From Filobasidium wieringae (taxonomy: Eukaryota > Basidiomycota > Tremellomycetes > Filobasidiales > Filobasidiaceae), in the NCBI GenBank assembly GCA_001600055.1, contig BCIV01000013.1, positions 678,299 through 742,298 on the forward strand: DNA of 64,000 nucleotides, read 5' to 3'. Under the pieces are notes generated by a model. That model had not been told where the DNA came from and did not search any database. It saw nothing but the letters and a program-made list of their open reading frames with translations. The position numbers and the translations under genes are program-made. Position 1 is the first letter of the stretch. Each line of letters opens with the position of its first letter. Positions 32,656 to 44,900 of the stretch are shown in pieces.

Positions 32656-35600
32656 ATGTTCTCATCATCCATCGCTATCCTTTTGGCAGCTATCCAGCTC
32701 GCCACTACAGTCACCGCCGGACCCCTCGTGAACGATGGTTGGCACTTTGATACCGCTCTCGTTTTGGTAAACGAAGAGCTGGATCCTGTCGTCAGCCCCA
32801 ACATGCAGTCCAGTCACATGCACAAGGTTCTCGGTGAGTTTCGGTATTCCCCGCTAAGCCCTTGGCCATTCCTAATGTTCTCGATCATCTCGCAGGTGGA
32901 AGCAACTTCCGAGCAGCATTCAGTTACGCAGGAGCTCAGTCGAGTACCTGTACCAGTGTCGGAGTACAAGCCGACAAGTCCAACTACTGGCAACCCGCAC
33001 TGTACTGGATCGACACTCAGACCAAACCCGGAACTACTCAATACGCACCGATCAATGCGATCCCCCGATTCTACTACTTCTTGAACCCTAACAATGCCAA
33101 CGACCCGATCACCCCTTTCCCTGATGGGTTGAGGATGTTGGCAGGTAACCCCAACAAAAAGACTGCTTCTGGATTCGTCGGATTCGATTGTTTCATCAAC
33201 CCTGATCTCAGTGGATACCTCTCTCAGGACAACTTCAACTTCAATCGAGACTGCCCTTACGGTATGAAGACCACTTTGAACATGCCCAACTGTTGGGACG
33301 GAGTCAACCTTTACAAGGCTGACGGTTCGCACATGTCGTACCCTACCGGAGGCTCTTTCCGAGGAGGTGCCTGTCCTTTCTCGAACCCTATCAAACTCCC
33401 TCAGATCATGTTGGAGTATACTTGGCAGCCATCCCGATACATGCCTGGGGTCGCTCTCAGCGGAAACCTCGCTTGGGCCAACGGAGACACTACCGGATAT
33501 GGTATCCACGGAGATTTCCAGAACGGTTGGGATAGGGACGTTTTCGTCGCCTCGCTCAATGACTCTTCCTGTGTCGGTTACAACGCTGCGGTCAACGCCA
33601 ATCAATGCAACACTTTCCAGAACACTTACGACTACAACAAGGCCGCCGCCTGTAAGCCCGACGTCGGTACACTCACCGAGACCTTCGGAAACACGGATTT
33701 GGTCCCTATCCCTAGACTGCCCGGTTGTAACCCTCTCTGGGGAGCTACCGGCAGTAAGCCAGGATGTGACCCAGCTATTCCCGGACTTGATGCCAGCAAG
33801 TTCAAGGACGTTGACGGCGCATACATCGCCGTCGACTCTCAGCGACGTGACTTGAAGCTTCCAACCACTCCCGGTTGGAAGAAGATTGCTTGTGTCGGAG
33901 GAGGAACGTCTTCTTTCGTCAACTTTACCTCTTTCATCGATAAGAGCTTGAGTCAGGACAGGTGTACTTCGTCTTGCTTGAAATCCGGTTATCAGTACGC
34001 TGCTGTGGGTAACCACGCCGATACGTGTTTGTGTGCCGGGGGGATCTCTCCAAGCGCTCCTATCGCTTCGGGCATGTGCACTACTGCCTGTCCTGGAAAT
34101 TCCACCCAGACTTGTGGAAACGAGTACATCTTCGACGTCTTCTACACGGCTCCAGGTCTTTCGAGCGTTCTCTCCTCCGCTTACAGTCTAGGGTGCTACC
34201 AGAATGCCAACGATGGTCTTCTCCCCAAGGCTTTCTACAGCTACTTCTCAAACACCATGAACACCTTGGAATGTAACCAGGCCTGTGTCAACCGAAACGC
34301 TACCTGGAGTGCAACCACTTTGGGCAAGTACTGTTACTGTGGTAACACCGATCTTTTTTCTTCCCTAGGAAGCGGTCAATTCATCGCCACCGACCTTTGT
34401 ACCACTCCATGCGTCGGCAATAGCAGTCAGACTTGTGGTGACTCCGGACGAAGCAACGTTTACAACTTGACCAACTCAGGGTTGAGCGTTGTCACTCCTA
34501 ACAAACCTGCCGGTTGGCTTGGTTGTTACGCTGAGGGGAACGGCAACCGAGCTCTCTCGGACAACTCGTTCTCTAATCCCAACATGACCGCCGAGATGTG
34601 TATGAACGGCTGTAGCGAGATGGGCTTCCCATACGCCGGTGTCGAGTACTCCACCCAGTGTTACTGTGGCAACGCTTTCAACGGTGGACAACGTCTGCCC
34701 GTTACCCAGTGTAGCATGCCTTGCGGTGGTAACAGCACCGAGACTTGTGGTAGCTCGAACATCTTGGAACTATTCGATACCAAAGTCGGCGCGGCCTACT
34801 CCGCGGCAGGATATGCTGCCACCAAGCCCGCGAACTGGGCTGGTTGTTACCTCGACAGTGGTTCGAACCTGGTTCTTACAGATTACTCTTGGAGCACGAA
34901 CGACATGACAGTCGAGCTTTGTAAGGCCGGATGTCTTCAGTTCGGATATTCTTACTCGGGTGTTGAAAACGGCCGAGAGTGCAACTGTGGCAACAATCCT
35001 CCCAACTCACAGCGATTGCCTTCCGACAACTACTGTACTACCAAGTGTCCTGGAAATTCTACCGAGACCTGCGGTAACTCTGGTAGCATCGAGGTTTACA
35101 ACTTGACCAACGTCGATATCCCTGATGCGGGCGACTCTGAAACCGGCGCTTCATTGGGATGTTTCGCAGACTCTTCCAGCTCCCGAGGTCTCAGTTCGTA
35201 CACCTACTCCTTGAACACGATGACCGTATCTATGTGCAGGACCACCTGTCGCGAGCTTGGTTACGCTACTTCTGCCGTTGAGAACGGCAACCAATGCTTC
35301 TGCGGACCAACTTGGAAGGGAACAACTCAGTACCCATCTTCCTCTTGTAACAAGCCTTGCGCTGGTGAGTTCCACTATGGTACACGAGGTATATCCGCAG
35401 TCACTAAACTTGTCTGTTTCTTTTTGTAGGCAATTCGACCGAAATGTGCGGAGGTACCAACGCTGCTTCGGTTTACAACGCTACTCATGCCGCACTCCCT
35501 GTTAAGAGCGCCGGTTGGGTGGGATGTTACAGCAACAGCGCTTTCAACAGTTACTATTACGCATCGACCTACATGACCGGTCAGCTGTGCCGTGCCGCAT

Positions 35601-37990
35601 GCGCCAACATGGGATATGCGTACGCTGGAACCAGGTCCGGTAACGCCTGTGCGTGTGGAAGCGCCATCGCTGCTGGACAAACCAGGCAGCCTTACTCTTA
35701 CTGTACCTCGCCTTGTGTGGGATCCGCCAACGAGACATGTGGAGCTGCTTACAACTACGACACCTACACCACTGCTGGTTTCATGGTCAAGCAATCTGGA
35801 GACACCAATGGATACGTCGGTTGTTTGAGTGACTGGGATGGCAAAATCACAATGAACCCTTACACCAGTACCTACATGACGCCCAACACGTGTGTCCGAT
35901 ACTGCAAGGCTCGAGGCTTCCAGGTCGCGGGTGTTGGTTTCGGGAACCGATGCAAATGTGGAAACACTATGCCCGGTAACTTGGTCCCTGATTCCGTTTG
36001 TAATGCCACTTGCGTTGGAAACTCGTCCTATATCTGCGGAGCTACTACTTCCGCAGGTGGTAGCGTTTACAACGTCTCACAATCGAGTCTGGAAGGTGTG
36101 ATCAATACCACCCCTCAGAACAGTACCGGTTTCATCGGTTGTTTCAACGAAGGGGGTTCCAAGATCGCCAGTTTCAAGAGTTACTCTTCCAACAGCAACT
36201 CGCCTGCCATTTGCGGTGCTAGTTGCAAATCTTTGGGCTACTCAATCAGTGGTACAGAGAATGGTGTGGACTGTTACTGTACGAACCTACTTAACATCAC
36301 TTCCGGCGGATACCGCGTTGCCAACACCGAGTGTAACACCATCTGTCCTTCCGGTAGCACCACCTGCGGAGGCACCTACAAGCTCGCCGCTTATGATGCG
36401 GCTACCGTTGCGAACAGCGGTTCCGCAGCTTCTGGGACGAACAGCTCGACTCCTGCCGCACCCACGGTAGAGGGATACAATGGGTGTTACCTTCCGGGTA
36501 CCTTCCAGAGCACCGCCGGATACACATACACCACCTCGCTCATGACCACGGATGTTTGTCGTCGAAACTGTCGTCTCAAAGGGTTCAATTCCGCCGGTCT
36601 GATCAACGGTAACACTTGTCTCTGTGGAGATCAATCGTTGCTAGGAGCTAAACAACCTGCAGCGCTCTGCGAGAAAGCTTGTCAGGGAAACACCACTCAG
36701 TCTTGTGGAGGTTCGGCCCAGATCTCATCCTATGACGTCACTGGGGCCGGCTCACTGCCACCGGTTGCTGGAGTCCCTGCCAATTACCTTGGTTGTTTCC
36801 AAGATGGAACGCCCCGACAGCTTGGGAACTACACCTTTTCCAATACTGGTATGACTTCAGCCATGTGTGTGCGAATGTGTACCCAACAAGGATACACTCT
36901 TGCCGGTGACTCTGGAAACCAATGCTTCTGTGGTACCACTGTACCATTGAACTTGCTCCCCGAAAGCCAGTGTAACACGGCCTGTCCTGGTATCGCCTCG
37001 GAAACTTGCGGTGGATCATGGAAGATCAGCGTCTTCGCCAGCGATTATGCCGCGAGGATCGCTGGACAGGCTCCCAAAGCTAGTAGTTCGGCGGTGTCCT
37101 CGACTGTAGCCTCCACAAGCTCAGCTTCGACGCTCGCTGTCTCCTCTACGAAACCCGTCAGCAGTAGTGCGGTTCTCCCTACCGCGGCTACTAGCACGGT
37201 CAAGGCATCTTCTTCGGTGGCCACCAGCACCTTGAAGCCTTCGACCTCTGTTGCCACCAGCACCTTGAAGCCTTCGACTTCCGCCGCGACGAGCACTGTC
37301 AAGCCCTCGTCCACGGTCGCGACCAGTACCGCCAAGCCATCGACTTCTGTTGCGACTAGCACCTTGAAGCCTTCCACGTCTGTTGCCAGCGCCACTGTCA
37401 AGCCTACTACTGTCACCTCGACCAAGTCAGTCTTGCCTACCGGAAACATGCTCGTAACTAGCGGTAGTATCAGCTCGGCCCCTGCCAGCAGCGTCAAGGC
37501 CAGCTCCACCTCGAGCGCCGCTCCCGCCGCCAGCTCCAAGCCCGTTGACTCTACCAGGGTAGGATGTTACACTAAGAACACCCAGATCGTCAACGACTTT
37601 AGCATGGACTGTTCGACCTTGAGTCCCGACATGTGCAAGCTTTTGTGCAAGTACAACGGTTTGAAGTACGCAGCTCTTGTTGAAGGAAACAACTGTCGAT
37701 GTGGAAACACCCTATCGGGATTGCAATCTCTCCCCGACGCTCAGTGTAACACTCAGTGTACCGGAGACGACAGCAAGACTTGTGGAGGAACCAACTCGAT
37801 GGAGATATTCGACGCTTCCGAGATGACCCTCACGAAGCCTGCCACTGCCGGTGTCAGCAAGCGTGACGGTGAGGAGGAACGAACGAGCAACACGAGTTCG
37901 GGAAGGTTCCAGGTCAAGGCGGAGAGGGAGGGTGGGATTGGAAAGACCAAGGTGTTCACCGGTCGAAAGCGAACTCATAGGCTGTGGTAG
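32656..37990 (+). CDS. Giant secreted DUF1996 protein with eleven WSC domains
   Basis: Three exons (32656-32833, 32896-35364, 35430-37990) make 5208 nt and 1735 aa. A signal peptide (MFSSSIAILLAAIQLATTVTAG) is followed by a full DUF1996 domain: HMHKVLGGSNFRAAFSY, FPDGLRMLAGNP, FDCFINPDLSG, CPYGMKTTLNMPNCWDGVN, HGDFQNGWD. Then come ten Cys-rich WSC repeats (pattern GC..., C...C...GY..AG, CYCGN, C...C.GN.T.TCG), a Ser/Thr/Ala linker of repeated KPSTSVATSTL units (about 37085-37530), and an eleventh WSC. The C-terminus is basic (GRKRTHRLW) with no GPI signal or transmembrane helix. WSC modules bind surface glycans and DUF1996 occurs in fungal secreted or cell-wall proteins, so a cell-wall glycan role is likely. 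N-glycosylation sequons (GNST, GNSS) recur in most WSC units. Confidence 0.92.
37085..37530. repeat. Coding Ser/Thr repeats in the WSC protein linker
   Basis: Imperfect ~36-nt units coding KPSTSVATSTL-type repeats (VATSTLKPSTSVATSTLKPS and variants with AATSTV, VASATV). This is a mucin-like, probably O-mannosylated spacer between WSC 10 and WSC 11. Confidence 0.8.
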
Positions 37991-39878
37991 ATTTAGGATA
38001 GGATGAGGTTATAGATTAGGAGGATCGATGGTATATAGACATGCCAGGAATATTGTATCACATTTGGATTCATAATCTTGATTGACGAGCGATTGCAAGT
38101 TCCACTGTCCGTTCGCACAGTCTGGGTTCGTTTCGGGAAGTGCTCGCGCGGTTGCCAGCGAGCAATTCAATTATCAGCTAGAGTGGAAGAAATGAAAGGC
38201 CCACTGCGATGTCCATCGGCAACGGACCTCTTCCATGGGAACTGTCTTCTATCTGAAATCCGCCTGATATCCTCCTTCATCCTTGCCGCATGCGGCGATC
38301 TGTAAGCATATCATGCTCAGAGCGAGTGCACGAGCATGCGTTTGAAAATCGAGGCAGTCTGCGTTACTTACGTACCGTTGATACCTACATCGTGTACCTT
38401 ACATTGACAACGAAGCCAGCATCGACTTTACCTAGAAACGGCTGGTTGAATGTCTATTGGGATGTACATTGTCACTTAAGGATCGCGACGGAGCATCGCC
38501 ACCAGTCCCGATCAGAAGGATCAGGAACAGTTATACGATTAAAAAACGATGAAGGCCCCAATCAATATGATCATGCGCCACCAGATTCCACTGAGGTAGA
38601 CGAAGATTGGTATGGCTTATCAGACTGCTTGATCTACCTCCTACTTGTCAATCGATTTCGAGCGGAAGCGGCGTGTTTGAAACTCAGATCCTTACTTAGC
38701 ATGCTGATCTTAAGATGTATTAGTCTACTAGAGTCCCACTCACCACAGGTCCGGTTTCGGTTCTTCGAAAATTAACTCGACTGTAAGGACAAGGGAAACA
38801 TGGTCTCGATATCCCTTGACGCAGAAGCGCGATTTGCATACAGCTGGATCACGATGGCAGAACGCGGTGTTCTTATCTACGAGATCTCTGCTTCGGATTA
38901 CAAGCTGCTTTATCCTGGAATACGAAGTGAGAATTAACCTCTCAGCCCATGTCATGGGGTACGAAAACGTGTAACGACATGGGAGCATGTTGCCACACAG
39001 GGTGTTTGTCCCCGTCACTAACGACTCATCCATCGCCCGCTCGTTAAGGCGTGCTTCCCCAGCTCAGGACTTACGTATTGGGCCGATTGTAGTTAGATGG
39101 ATCATGGTCTCTCAGCTAGATCGAGGAGCGCTACCGTGGTTCATCGTGCAAGGGGGCAAGGGGCGAGTCAAGTGTTTCATGTACCGAGAGGTACTTTACG
39201 CGAGACGCGGGATAAGTAAGGCTTCACCTATTATCCATTTCACGCTAAGTTACGCCACCGACGGCAGGTTCTCGTGACAGCCTGAACATGAGAATGGCTC
39301 ACTCTGTTGATGGATTGGCACGGTATCTTGCAGAGTATGGCTAGTATCGTAGTGTACCACTAGGCAGTAGATGGGCTTGTATTCCTTGTTTAGACCCTTG
39401 GCCGCTGGTGGGTTTGACGATCAGGATCCGTTTTTGTGCTGTTTGCTGTGCGAAAACGCGCCCGCTTGAGCTTGAGCTTTCTCGCTTACGCCGGCTCATT
39501 TCCCAAAACAACAACGCTCAGCTCTGCTCTGCTCTGACCTCGTCCATCATCATCATCGTCGTTGACTGCCATCATCACCTACCAATCCTCTCAACAGCGT
39601 CACCAACCGTTCGCTCTTACTACCACTTCTACTTCTGTCAACGAAACCCACAACCGCCTGCTACGTTCCCACACATACCCACGTCACTCTTTTATCCACC
39701 TTCCCGTTTTGTCTGTATCCAGAGAACAAACGCGTTCTACATAGCTTTTACTCGTCCACCACCACCGATCGTACAACCCCTTTGATACGACTCAACCTCG
39801 TCCTTTCCACCTTGTCAACGACCCACTCAGCATTAGCACCCACCCTCTAACTTATCAACCAAGACCCGACACCAAACA
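37991..39878. other. Intergenic, 1.9 kb, with ROT1 promoter
   Basis: No ORF that looks like a gene; the longest (38290-38775) has random composition and no splice support. The last ~350 bp are C/T- and CA-rich (leader of ROT1), including the CATCATCATCATCGTCG stretch near 39545. Confidence 0.5.
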
Positions 39879-41092
39879 ATGTTCAAATCGATCGCTTCCC
39901 TCGCCGTCCTCGCTCTAGGATCAATAGCGTCCATTAACGCTCAAGGCAACCTCGACGAAAGCAACAACGTCACTTCGTTATCCGGAACTTGGAGTAGTGG
40001 AAGTGGAGGAGTACAGACTGGTGGAGTGAGTCTTTCGGATCATTATTCAGACTTGGGACGAATTGTGAAAGGGTGGTGATGATGAGGATGTCGTGGCTGT
40101 GCCAAGAGGTTTTCATCTCGATCGAGTTGGTCTACCAAGACCGCATCTCGATTTGCAACCAAGGCACTCCCATTGTCATCCTCGATCATCGACCCCCTCT
40201 CCATCCCCTCATATCATCATAATCGAACACCTGGACTGATTCACATCAATCCCGCCTACCTTTTTCTAGAGCTTCTGTAACCCTCAAAACTTCTCCTTCA
40301 CCTACCCCGAAACCACCGGAATCAGTTACTCCTTGTTCGTGCCCTCCTCATCATCCTCACACCGTTCCGCCTTTCACTAACCCAAAACTCTTACAACGCA
40401 ATAGCACCGACGACGGTTATTTTGAAGAAGCACAATACCGATTCAACTCCAATGCCGCCGATCCTAGGTGTATCTCCGCTTACGTCTTGTGGCAACACGG
40501 AAAATATCAATTGAACAACAACGGGAGTTTGACCCTGTTCCCTTGGGCGAGTGATGGGAGGATTCAGGTGCAGGACCCTTGTGCGGCCGTCACGAACGTG
40601 ATCACTTATTACGATCAGATTGTGAGTCTTTTCGATTCATTTGGGCTTGTTGAATGGTAATCTCGGAACGAATAGCTGATGCACGAGACCTGTTCTTCGC
40701 TTGACAGACCCTCTATGCTGATTGGGGTATCACTCTCGATTCCATCAAGAACAATTACGCCCTCAACCTGAACAAGTTTGATGGTTCCAAGATGCCTCCT
40801 CTTTACCGAATCTTCAACCCTCCCAACATGTTGCCTACCGTCGTGCTTACCGGAGTCAACGTGAGTCGCCAAATTCATACTTCACGGGTTTCTTTGGTTT
40901 TTAATAGACTGACGTCGTCTTTTGGGTCGGATCCAGGCTTCCGGACAAGCATCGAAACGATCGCTTGATGAGGATGCGACAGTTGTTATCGCAAAGCGAT
41001 CAGGTGCTGGGCTCGAACGATCGGTCAACTATCTGGGAGTTGCTGGAGGTCTGATCGGAGCTGGAGCTTTGGTCATGGCGGGTCTCCTCTAG
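39879..41092 (+). CDS. ROT1: ROT1, ER chaperone for cell-wall glycan synthesis
   Basis: Six exons from ATG 39879 to TAG 41090-41092, with exon 1 ending at 40026. Signal peptide MFKSIASLAVLALGSIASINA, then the Rot1 signature: LSGTWSSGSGGVQTGG, ISYSFTDDGYFEEAQYRFNS (joined through an intron at SYS-F), LWQHGKYQLNNNGSLTLFPW, DGRIQVQDPCA, FDGSKMPPLYRIFNPPNMLP. A C-terminal transmembrane helix (YLGVAGGLIGAGALVMAGLL) ends the protein. Rot1 is an essential ER membrane protein in yeast that helps folding of proteins needed for beta-1,6-glucan synthesis and O-mannosylation. The neighbouring WSC giant is also a cell-wall protein, but the two are separated by 1.9 kb and I infer no co-regulation. Confidence 0.93.
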
Positions 41093-41904
41093 GAGTATCA
41101 TCCGTAATGAGGATCAGGGGAAGTGAGAGAGGCGTATGGGACGATCTGGAAGAGTGGAAAGGGAAGAGGTTGATCGAGGGCATGGTGGTTCGGACTGAGA
41201 TACATGCGGGTTCGATTTCGATTCCAGATCCCCCATCACCACTCGGTTGGCCTATACCATTGGAAATGAATGGGGCTGGTTCGGGAGGATCGATCGACCT
41301 TGTCGTTCGCCGCTGGAGGGACGGTTGGGCGGAGGAGATCATCTATAGAAGCTGTTACTGTGCAGAACGGTGAATGGGGAGATCTCTCCCTTGGCACCCA
41401 TTTTACGAATTTGTTTCTACGGTTTGATGGCCGGCTTGGCTTTTTGACGTGCTATGACTCGCTGTATTGTTATTTCATCACACTTTATATCTGCATGCTG
41501 CTCGACGATGAACTGTGAACGACAGGGGATTTCGTTGGAAGAAAATCCATGAACGTCGAGTCCGGCGCGGTCATACGAATTCCAGTGACCTTTTTGTCCG
41601 CTCACAAAGTAAATAACCGAGCGAGCGATCAGTTCGTCGGAATATCAGCAATCAGCAGGGTTTAGATTGTTCGTTCCACTGGAAACTGTCAATCGATCCA
41701 AGCGTCTTTACTGATCGTATATCACTATAGTGTGCAGTCGGACACCTGGGAATTCTCTTGAACGAAATACCTAGAACAGCCCCGGCGATCAACAGGGAAC
41801 AGACCATGGCCGAGATCAATCTACGCATATAGCAGGGAGCTATAAATTCTTTACCAGCGCTTGGCCAACCCGACCGTCTAATCTCACAAGTACAATAGCC
41901 GGAA
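41093..41904. other. Intergenic spacer before the kinesin gene
   Basis: About 810 bp, no credible gene; short ORFs only. A direct promoter element was not identified. Confidence 0.4.
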
Positions 41905-44900
41905 ATGAGTGCTCCTGATACTTTGGAAGGAGGGGGTGGTGGGAACATCAAGGTCGTTGTCAGGTCTGTTGGTCCTTTTTCGTATCTTTCGGAGGTCTTG
42001 ACTAACGATCGACTGATCCTCTATACTGCCTGATCAACATATATCTAGATGTCGTCCTATGAATGCGAGAGGTAAGTGACGAATGTGAAATCAGCTCACG
42101 GGATGTCCCAGTTAGTAATACAACTTCATTCCCTTCTCCACCAGAACACGCTCGAGGCGCCAAATGCCTTGTTCAGATGGAAGGCAATCAGACTGTGCTG
42201 CATCCGCCAAACCAGGAGGATAAGGCAACCAAGGACAAGGAAAGAGATAGGAAGGAGCACGCTTTTAGTTTCGGTGAGTCTTGCTGCCCGTGAACTACGA
42301 TGTTCGGTTCAGATTCTGATACAGCCTGTACTCTGCAGATAAATCATACTGGTCAGCTGGGTCACGTACCGACCCTGACTACGCCTCACAGCAGACTCTC
42401 TATGATGATGTCGGAGTCGAACTACTAGACCACAGCTTCGCTGGTTACAATTGCTGCATATTCGCTTACGGACAAACAGGTAGCGGTAAAAGTTATTCCA
42501 TGATGGGTTGTAAGTCGAGCCGGATCGTTTCTGGAAGGACATTTACTGATCGGTGTGCCTGTATCTGGATCAGATGGTTCGGATAAAGGAGTCATACCGC
42601 TGGTTACTGAAGCACTGTTCGAGAGGATACATCAGAAGACTGCCGCCGATCGAGCTATGGAGTATCGGGTCGAAGTATCGTACATGGAGATTTACAACGA
42701 GAAAGGTGGGTAGAGTCTATATTCCGGATGCCTCAGAGTTCAACTGAATAGTGCTATAGTTCGAGACCTACTCAACCCAAAGAATAAAGCCGTCTTGAGA
42801 GTCAGAGAGCATCCCTCGCTTGGCCCCTATGTCGAAGATCTCTCTCGTTTGGTGGTCGAATCGTATAGCCAAATGATGACGCTCATGGACGAGGGCAACA
42901 AAGCGAGGACGGTAGCGTCCACTGCTATGAACGAGACGAGCTCAAGAAGTCACGCGGTCTTTACCGTCATTCTGACGCAGAAGCGGCATGACGAGAGCAC
43001 CAAGCTGGACGGGGAAAAGGTCTCCAAGGTCTCTCTGGTTGACCTCGCTGGATCAGAGAGGGCTAACAGTACAGGTGCTACAGTGCGTGTGCCAGTTCAT
43101 CGTATTACGGAGCCATTATTCACTCTGTCTGATATAGGGGGCGAGACTGAAAGAAGGAGCCAACATCAACCGCTCTCTCACCACCCTAGGCAAGGTCATT
43201 CAAGCGCTCGCCATGGCTAGTAACAGCGGGACCAAACAGAAGAAACGCAAGGACGATTTCGTGCCATATCGAGATTCCGTTCTCACTTGGCTACTCAAAG
43301 AATCATTGGGAGGAAACTCCAAGACATGCATGATCGCGGCAATCAGTCCTGCTGATTATGAAGAAACTTTGTCGACGCTACGATATGCCGACCAGGCGAA
43401 ACGTATCAAAACAAACGCCGTGGTCAATGAAGATCCTAATGCAAAATTGATCAGGGAACTTAAAGAAGAGTTATCCATCTTACGGCAACGAGCCGTCGGA
43501 GGCCCTTCTGAAGCCATCTTTGATGAAGCGACTCCCCCCGAGCAGCAGATTGTGACCTACAAGACCAAGACAGGAGAATTGAAGCGAGTGACTAGTAAGT
43601 AGACTCAAAGCGTACGATATACCGTCAGCTGAAGATCATCGAGTAGAATTGGAGTTGCAAGAGAACCTCGAAGCCTCTGAGAAAATTATGGCTTCATTGA
43701 ACGAAAGCTGGGAAGAGAAGTTGACAAAGACTCAAAAGATACACGCAGATCGAGAGCAAGCGCTCGAGGAGCTCGGTATCAGTCTGAACAAGGATCAGGC
43801 TCTTGTCGGAGTTCATGCTCCTAAAAAGTGGCCTCATTTGGTCAACCTTAATGAGGTATGTACGCTGCGAGAGTATCTGTTTTGGCAGCGGCTGATATGA
43901 TCCACGATATCAGGATCCTCTACAGAACGAGTGCTTGCTCTACTCGATCCCTGAAGGTACCACTTTGGTTGGCAACACAGATTCTCTGACTGCCTCCATC
44001 AAGTTGTCCAGTCCGCGTATACTGGACGAACATTGTGCTTTGATCAACGAGAATAGCAAGGTCACGATTCAACCTCTTTCTGAAGCTGCAATTCTAGTCA
44101 ACGGGAAGCCGATCCCAACCAATATCTCTACGCAACTGGAATCAGGCTTTCGTATCATCATCGACTGGCATGTCTTTCGCTTCAGTTCACCTGAATCTGT
44201 CCGAGCCCAGAGAATGAAAGAATCTGCAAGTTTCTCAGGTGGATTGGTCGATGCCGCGGCCGATGGCGTCGCGCTGAGCGAAACGTCAAGAGATCTCGGC
44301 CCGGCCAATGTCGTTGACTGGTCATTCGCCCGCAAAGAAGCCTTGTCGAGACTCGCATTGCGGGGCGAGGATCTAGATACACTGGATGATGACGAGTTGG
44401 ATGAATTGTTCCAAGACATCACCCGAGCTAGAACAGAACGAAAGCGTCCAGATTCTCAAACTGGCACACCGAGCCGTCTTCGGAACATCACGACCTTCGA
44501 TACGGAATCGGTAGAAGACGTCAATGTAAGGCAGCTAGATGACCTTGAAACGGACGATAATCCCTGGATCGTCAATCCGAGCGGGCACGGTAACCTGTCA
44601 GACATAGCCGCAGCTCAGGTATTCAGTGAATCAATAGAGCGCAGCGAGAGCGAATCAAGCAGGTCTGCCGCTCGTAGGCTAAAACAGGCTCCGCAAGAAT
44701 CGATGGAGGTGTCTCGGATGGCAGAGGAGATCCGCCGTCTTCGTCAGATCACTTTGCAAAATCGCTTCGAATCTTTGAGTTCGAGATTGGACGGTGTGAT
44801 GAATGATAGGGATAAGTCGCTTGCCGCCCTGGCCATCACGCGGTGGCGCAAATTATGTATAGTCGGAATGGCAAGAACTATGCGTGACAAGACGGACTCT

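Noticed and set aside
32814..34016. 400-codon ORF on minus, antisense to the DUF1996 part of the WSC protein
   Set aside because: It is the antisense shadow of a long, codon-biased coding exon; composition is Val/Ser/Arg-rich and matches nothing, while the plus strand encodes a clear domain.
38290..38775. 161-codon plus ORF between the WSC gene and ROT1
   Set aside because: No recognisable features or codon bias; likely chance.
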